Source of the DNA: an uncultured Pelagibacteraceae bacterium
Lineage (GTDB): Bacteria; Pseudomonadota; Alphaproteobacteria; Pelagibacterales; Pelagibacteraceae
DNA length: 17,039 nucleotides
Assembly: GCA_902588335.1 (NCBI GenBank)
Contig: CACIOV010000014.1
Coordinates: 1-17,039, forward strand
Direction: 5' to 3'
Shown: positions 14,904 to 17,039 of the stretch, one piece after another
How the letters are laid out: the number at the start of each line of letters is the position of its first letter
Position numbering within the stretch: position 1 is the stretch's first letter
Made by a program: the position numbers and the translations under genes
The notes under the pieces: model-generated
What the model saw: only the letters and a program-made list of their open reading frames with translations
The model's database searches: none
Told to the model about the DNA's origin: nothing

Positions 14904-15334
14904 AAAAAGAAATACCCTGTTCAAAAGATGATTTAATACAAATGATTTTAGATATTGAAAAATATCCAAAATTTGTTCCTTGGTGTATTGACAGTAAAAT
15001 CCACAGTAAAAACGATAAAGGAAATATAGTTGAAATCACAGCGGATCTTACTATTGGTAAAAGTTTTTTTAACGAGACGTATAAAAGTTTTGTAATTTAT
15101 AACAAAACATCAGATTCAATTCATGTAACTAATATAGAAGGTCCTTTAAAACACCTAGAAAACAATTGGCTTTTTACTCAAAAAGGAAAAAATAGTGAGG
15201 TAGAATTTCATGTTGATTTTGAATTAAAAAACAAAGTTTTAAACATTTTGATGATTAAGTCATTTGACAACGGTTTAAAAAAAATAGCTGATGCTTTTGA
15301 AAAAAGGGCAATTGAATTATTTCAGAGCGCTTAG
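14885..15334 (+). CDS. Coq10/RatA-family START-domain protein
   Basis: The 149-residue protein fits the polyketide cyclase/START-like lipid-binding fold. Its beginning, MPSASIKKEIPCSKDDLIQM, then the DIEKYPKFVPWC segment (23-34), is characteristic of the Coq10/RatA family, as is the C-terminal helix FDNGLKKIADAFEKRA. In mitochondria and alphaproteobacteria Coq10 binds ubiquinone and supports its use in respiration. E. coli RatA was named as a ribosome-association toxin. The ubiquinone role is more likely here, but sequence alone does not decide. The ATG lies 19 bases inside the lipA end, and lipA-coq10 adjacency is common in alphaproteobacteria. Its last 18 bases overlap the 3' end of the opposite-strand cinA. 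Confidence 0.85.
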   Translation: MPSASIKKEIPCSKDDLIQMILDIEKYPKFVPWCIDSKIHSKNDKGNIVEITADLTIGKSFFNETYKSFVIYNKTSDSIHVTNIEGPLKHLENNWLFTQKGKNSEVEFHVDFELKNKVLNILMIKSFDNGLKKIADAFEKRAIELFQSA

Positions 15335-15790
15335 AATTAATTTGAGCGATTTATTAACAGCAGCCTTTTGAATATGCTGACGTCCTTTGTTTTTAAATAA
15401 ATATTTATTCACAAAAATTCTGTTTTTTTGTTTAATACCAATGAAAACTAAACCAACAGGTTTTTTCCTTGTGCCTCCACCAGGACCAGCAATTCCTGTT
15501 ATAGAAAGAGACATGCTGGTTTTTCCAATTTTGCTTACATTTTTAGCCATAGCAAAGCAAACTTGTTTACTCACAGCTCCATACTTTTTTATTAATTTTT
15601 TTGAAATTTTAATAACCTTAATTTTGGTTTGATTAGAATAAGCTACTAAACCAAGATTAAATACTTTAGAAGATCCGGGAATAGAAGTAATGTTGCTAGA
15701 AAGCAATCCTCCAGTACAAGACTCAACAAAGGAAATTTTTATTCTTTTTTTAGTAAGTTTTTCTACTATTTTTTTGGTAAGAATTTTCAT
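15317..15790 (-). CDS. Nicotinamide-nucleotide amidase, CinA C-terminal domain protein (PncC-like)
   Basis: This is the stand-alone C-terminal domain of CinA, which deamidates nicotinamide mononucleotide to nicotinic acid mononucleotide in NAD recycling. With the ATG at 15790 it has 157 residues. A GTG at 15802 is a possible earlier start, but GGTGGA just ahead of the ATG looks like a ribosome binding site. Motifs: ESCTGG (23-28, catalytic serine), PGSS (38-41), GAVS (71-74), TGIAGPGGG (98-106), KPVGLV (110-115) and Arg137. There is no N-terminal molybdopterin-binding-like domain, as is usual in alphaproteobacteria. It follows pgpA by 4 bases and its 3' end overlaps the plus-strand Coq10-like gene by 18 bases. 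Confidence 0.9.
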   Translation of the reverse strand: MKILTKKIVEKLTKKRIKISFVESCTGGLLSSNITSIPGSSKVFNLGLVAYSNQTKIKVIKISKKLIKKYGAVSKQVCFAMAKNVSKIGKTSMSLSITGIAGPGGGTRKKPVGLVFIGIKQKNRIFVNKYLFKNKGRQHIQKAAVNKSLKLILSALK

Positions 15791-15794
15791 TAAG

Positions 15795-16280
15795 TTATCC
15801 ACCCAGGAAGAAAAGTGCTATGCATAAGGTAATAATTGTATAAAAGCTTGCAATAACATCATCAAGCATAATTCCTAAAGAACCTTTAACATTATTATCT
15901 ACATAATTAATGGGATAAGGTTTCCATACATCAAATAATCTAAATAATAAAAAAGCTGAGATACAATAGTATATCATAGGAAGTGGATATAAAGTTTCGT
16001 AAACTGGTAAAGCTAACAAAGGTATCATTTGGCCCACAACTTCATCTATAACAATTTCTTGAGGATCTTCTGATTTAAATTCATCAAAGGAATTATTTAT
16101 TGCTACAAAAGAATAAGAAAAAATTATTAATGTAATTAAAAATAAAATTTCAACATTAAAAATATTAATTAGTAATAAAAACAAAAGACAAGTTGCTAAT
16201 GATGCGAATGTTCCAGGAGCATATTTTATTTTTCCAATCATTAGAAATGTTAGAAAAAATAAATTAAACTTTTTAATCAT
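15795..16280 (-). CDS. pgpA: Phosphatidylglycerophosphatase A
   Basis: PgpA removes the phosphate of phosphatidylglycerol-phosphate in the inner membrane to form phosphatidylglycerol. The 161-residue protein has four hydrophobic stretches (about 6-16, 27-41, 44-60 and 143-159) and a further one around 84-113. Family motifs are APGTF (21-25), the acidic DPQEIVIDEVVGQ (72-84), RLFDVWKPYP (114-123) and GIMLDD (136-141). The acidic residues are the expected metal-binding active site. The start overlaps ispDF by 8 bases and cinA follows after 4 bases, so the three genes form one tight minus-strand unit, as in many alphaproteobacteria. Confidence 0.95.
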   Translation of the reverse strand: MIKKFNLFFLTFLMIGKIKYAPGTFASLATCLLFLLLINIFNVEILFLITLIIFSYSFVAINNSFDEFKSEDPQEIVIDEVVGQMIPLLALPVYETLYPLPMIYYCISAFLLFRLFDVWKPYPINYVDNNVKGSLGIMLDDVIASFYTIITLCIALFFLGG

Positions 16281-17039
16281 TTTTTATAACCGCAGTTATT
16301 ACTTCAGAAGCTATAGCTTTTCCTTTTCCAATCAAACCAAGTTTTTCTGTTGTTTTGCCTTTGATATTTATTTGATCAGGATTTATTTCACATAATTTGC
16401 TTATATTTTTTATCATTTTTTTTGAATATTTTCTTAATTTAGGTTTTTCTAAAATAATATTTATATCGATGTTATTAATGGAAAAATTTCTAGATTTGAT
16501 TAATTCGATTACTTTTTGAAGCAAAATAGTAGATCTAATATTTTTATATTTTTTATTTTTATCAGAGAATAATTTTCCAATATCACCTAATCTGCAAGCA
16601 CCAAGCAAGCTATCAATGAGAGCATGTAATACTGGGTCTGAATCTGAATGACCTTTTAATCCTAGATGATAGGATATTTTAATGCCACCCAAGTAAAGTT
16701 TTCTTTTTTTAACTAATCTATGAACATCAAATCCTATACCGATGTATGTCTTGCCTTTTTTTAGTGACCTGAAAATATCAAGATCTTCTTTGTCAGTTAT
16801 TTTTAAATTTATTTTACTTCCATTTATAGCTACAACTTTTTCACCAGCTTCAGTAAATAACCCGCTATCATCATCAAAATTCAGATTTATATTTACTTTG
16901 TGTTTTTCATAGATTTTTTTATAAGTAAAACCTTGTGGCGTTTGAGCAAATCTCAAACTACCACGCTGAATATTTTTAAAGATAACATTTTCATTAGCTC
17001 TTTTCGTTGCATCATTTATTTTTATTATAGGTATTACAG
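16273..17039 (-). CDS. ispDF: Bifunctional IspD-IspF enzyme of the MEP isoprenoid pathway (5' part outside window)
   Basis: The minus-strand frame is open to the window edge, giving 254 visible residues; a TTG at 16956 is only an internal codon. The first 60 or so residues are the end of the IspD cytidylyltransferase domain, including RFAQTPQGF (29-37) after a PIIKINDATK segment. They run without a stop into a complete IspF domain (MEcPP synthase) from YIGIGFDVHR (98-107). IspF metal ligands are Asp104, His106 and His138, with GHSDSD (129-134) and a TTEKLG motif near the end. IspD makes CDP-methylerythritol and IspF cyclises the later intermediate. The fused form is characteristic of alphaproteobacteria and epsilonproteobacteria. 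The IspF-to-pgpA overlap is 8 bases. Confidence 0.94.
   Translation of the reverse strand, partial: VIPIIKINDATKRANENVIFKNIQRGSLRFAQTPQGFTYKKIYEKHKVNINLNFDDDSGLFTEAGEKVVAINGSKINLKITDKEDLDIFRSLKKGKTYIGIGFDVHRLVKKRKLYLGGIKISYHLGLKGHSDSDPVLHALIDSLLGACRLGDIGKLFSDKNKKYKNIRSTILLQKVIELIKSRNFSINNIDINIILEKPKLRKYSKKMIKNISKLCEINPDQINIKGKTTEKLGLIGKGKAIASEVITAVIKND

Noticed and set aside
16954..16956. TTG at 16956 as start of a separate ispF gene
   Set aside because: The frame stays open to the window edge, and the upstream translation matches the end of IspD, so this is an internal codon of an ispDF fusion.
1..17039. CRISPR arrays, insertion sequences, tRNA or rRNA genes, defence islands, phage genes
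   Set aside because: No regular repeats, terminal inverted repeats, transposase-like frames or RNA gene signatures were seen. Every gene is a recognised housekeeping gene in conserved order, so there is no support here for a novel system.

Overview
This is a dense, AT-rich stretch of bacterial core genome, almost certainly from a streamlined marine alphaproteobacterium of the SAR11/Pelagibacterales type. That assignment is inferred from four things: very low GC, lysine/asparagine/isoleucine-rich proteins, near-zero intergenic DNA, and a gene order matching the conserved alphaproteobacterial block lpxI-lpxB / gltX-lexA-trpCDGE-ppiD / tpiA-secG-pyrG-kdsA-eno-ftsB / lipA-ratA / cinA-pgpA-ispDF. 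A full tryptophan pathway segment argues against host-dependent Rickettsiales. No mobile element, CRISPR array, rRNA, tRNA, phage gene or island signature was seen, and no stretch over 100 bases lacks a gene.

Layout: (1) The 3' end of lpxI and all of lpxB (+) make lipid A disaccharide precursors. (2) A long minus-strand run, read from right to left, holds ppiD, trpE, trpG, trpD, trpC, lexA and gltX. The first five are joined by overlaps or 1-base gaps. lexA has its own SOS-box promoter region (GTTC-N7-GTTC) in an 87-base gap. gltX ends tail-to-tail on lpxB with overlapping stop codons. (3) A 60-base divergent promoter region separates ppiD from a plus-strand run: tpiA, secG, pyrG, kdsA, eno, ftsB-like, lipA and ratA/coq10-like. 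(4) A minus-strand run of ispDF (cut by the window edge), pgpA and a short cinA/pncC ends 18 bases inside the ratA 3' end.

The genes are housekeeping: lipid A and KDO synthesis (lpxI, lpxB, kdsA), tryptophan synthesis from chorismate (trpEGDC), glycolysis (tpiA, eno), CTP synthesis, protein export and envelope folding (secG, ppiD), division (ftsB), lipoate synthesis, isoprenoid and phospholipid synthesis (ispDF, pgpA), tRNA charging (gltX) and SOS control (lexA).

I do not see a new biological system here. The most informative observations are the alpha-type SOS box at lexA, the absence of several genes that usually sit inside this block in other alphaproteobacteria (gltA, comEC, moaC/moeA, the pyruvate dehydrogenase operon), extreme gene overlap including antisense 3' overlaps, long A/T homopolymers inside coding sequence, and a metal-type KdsA.
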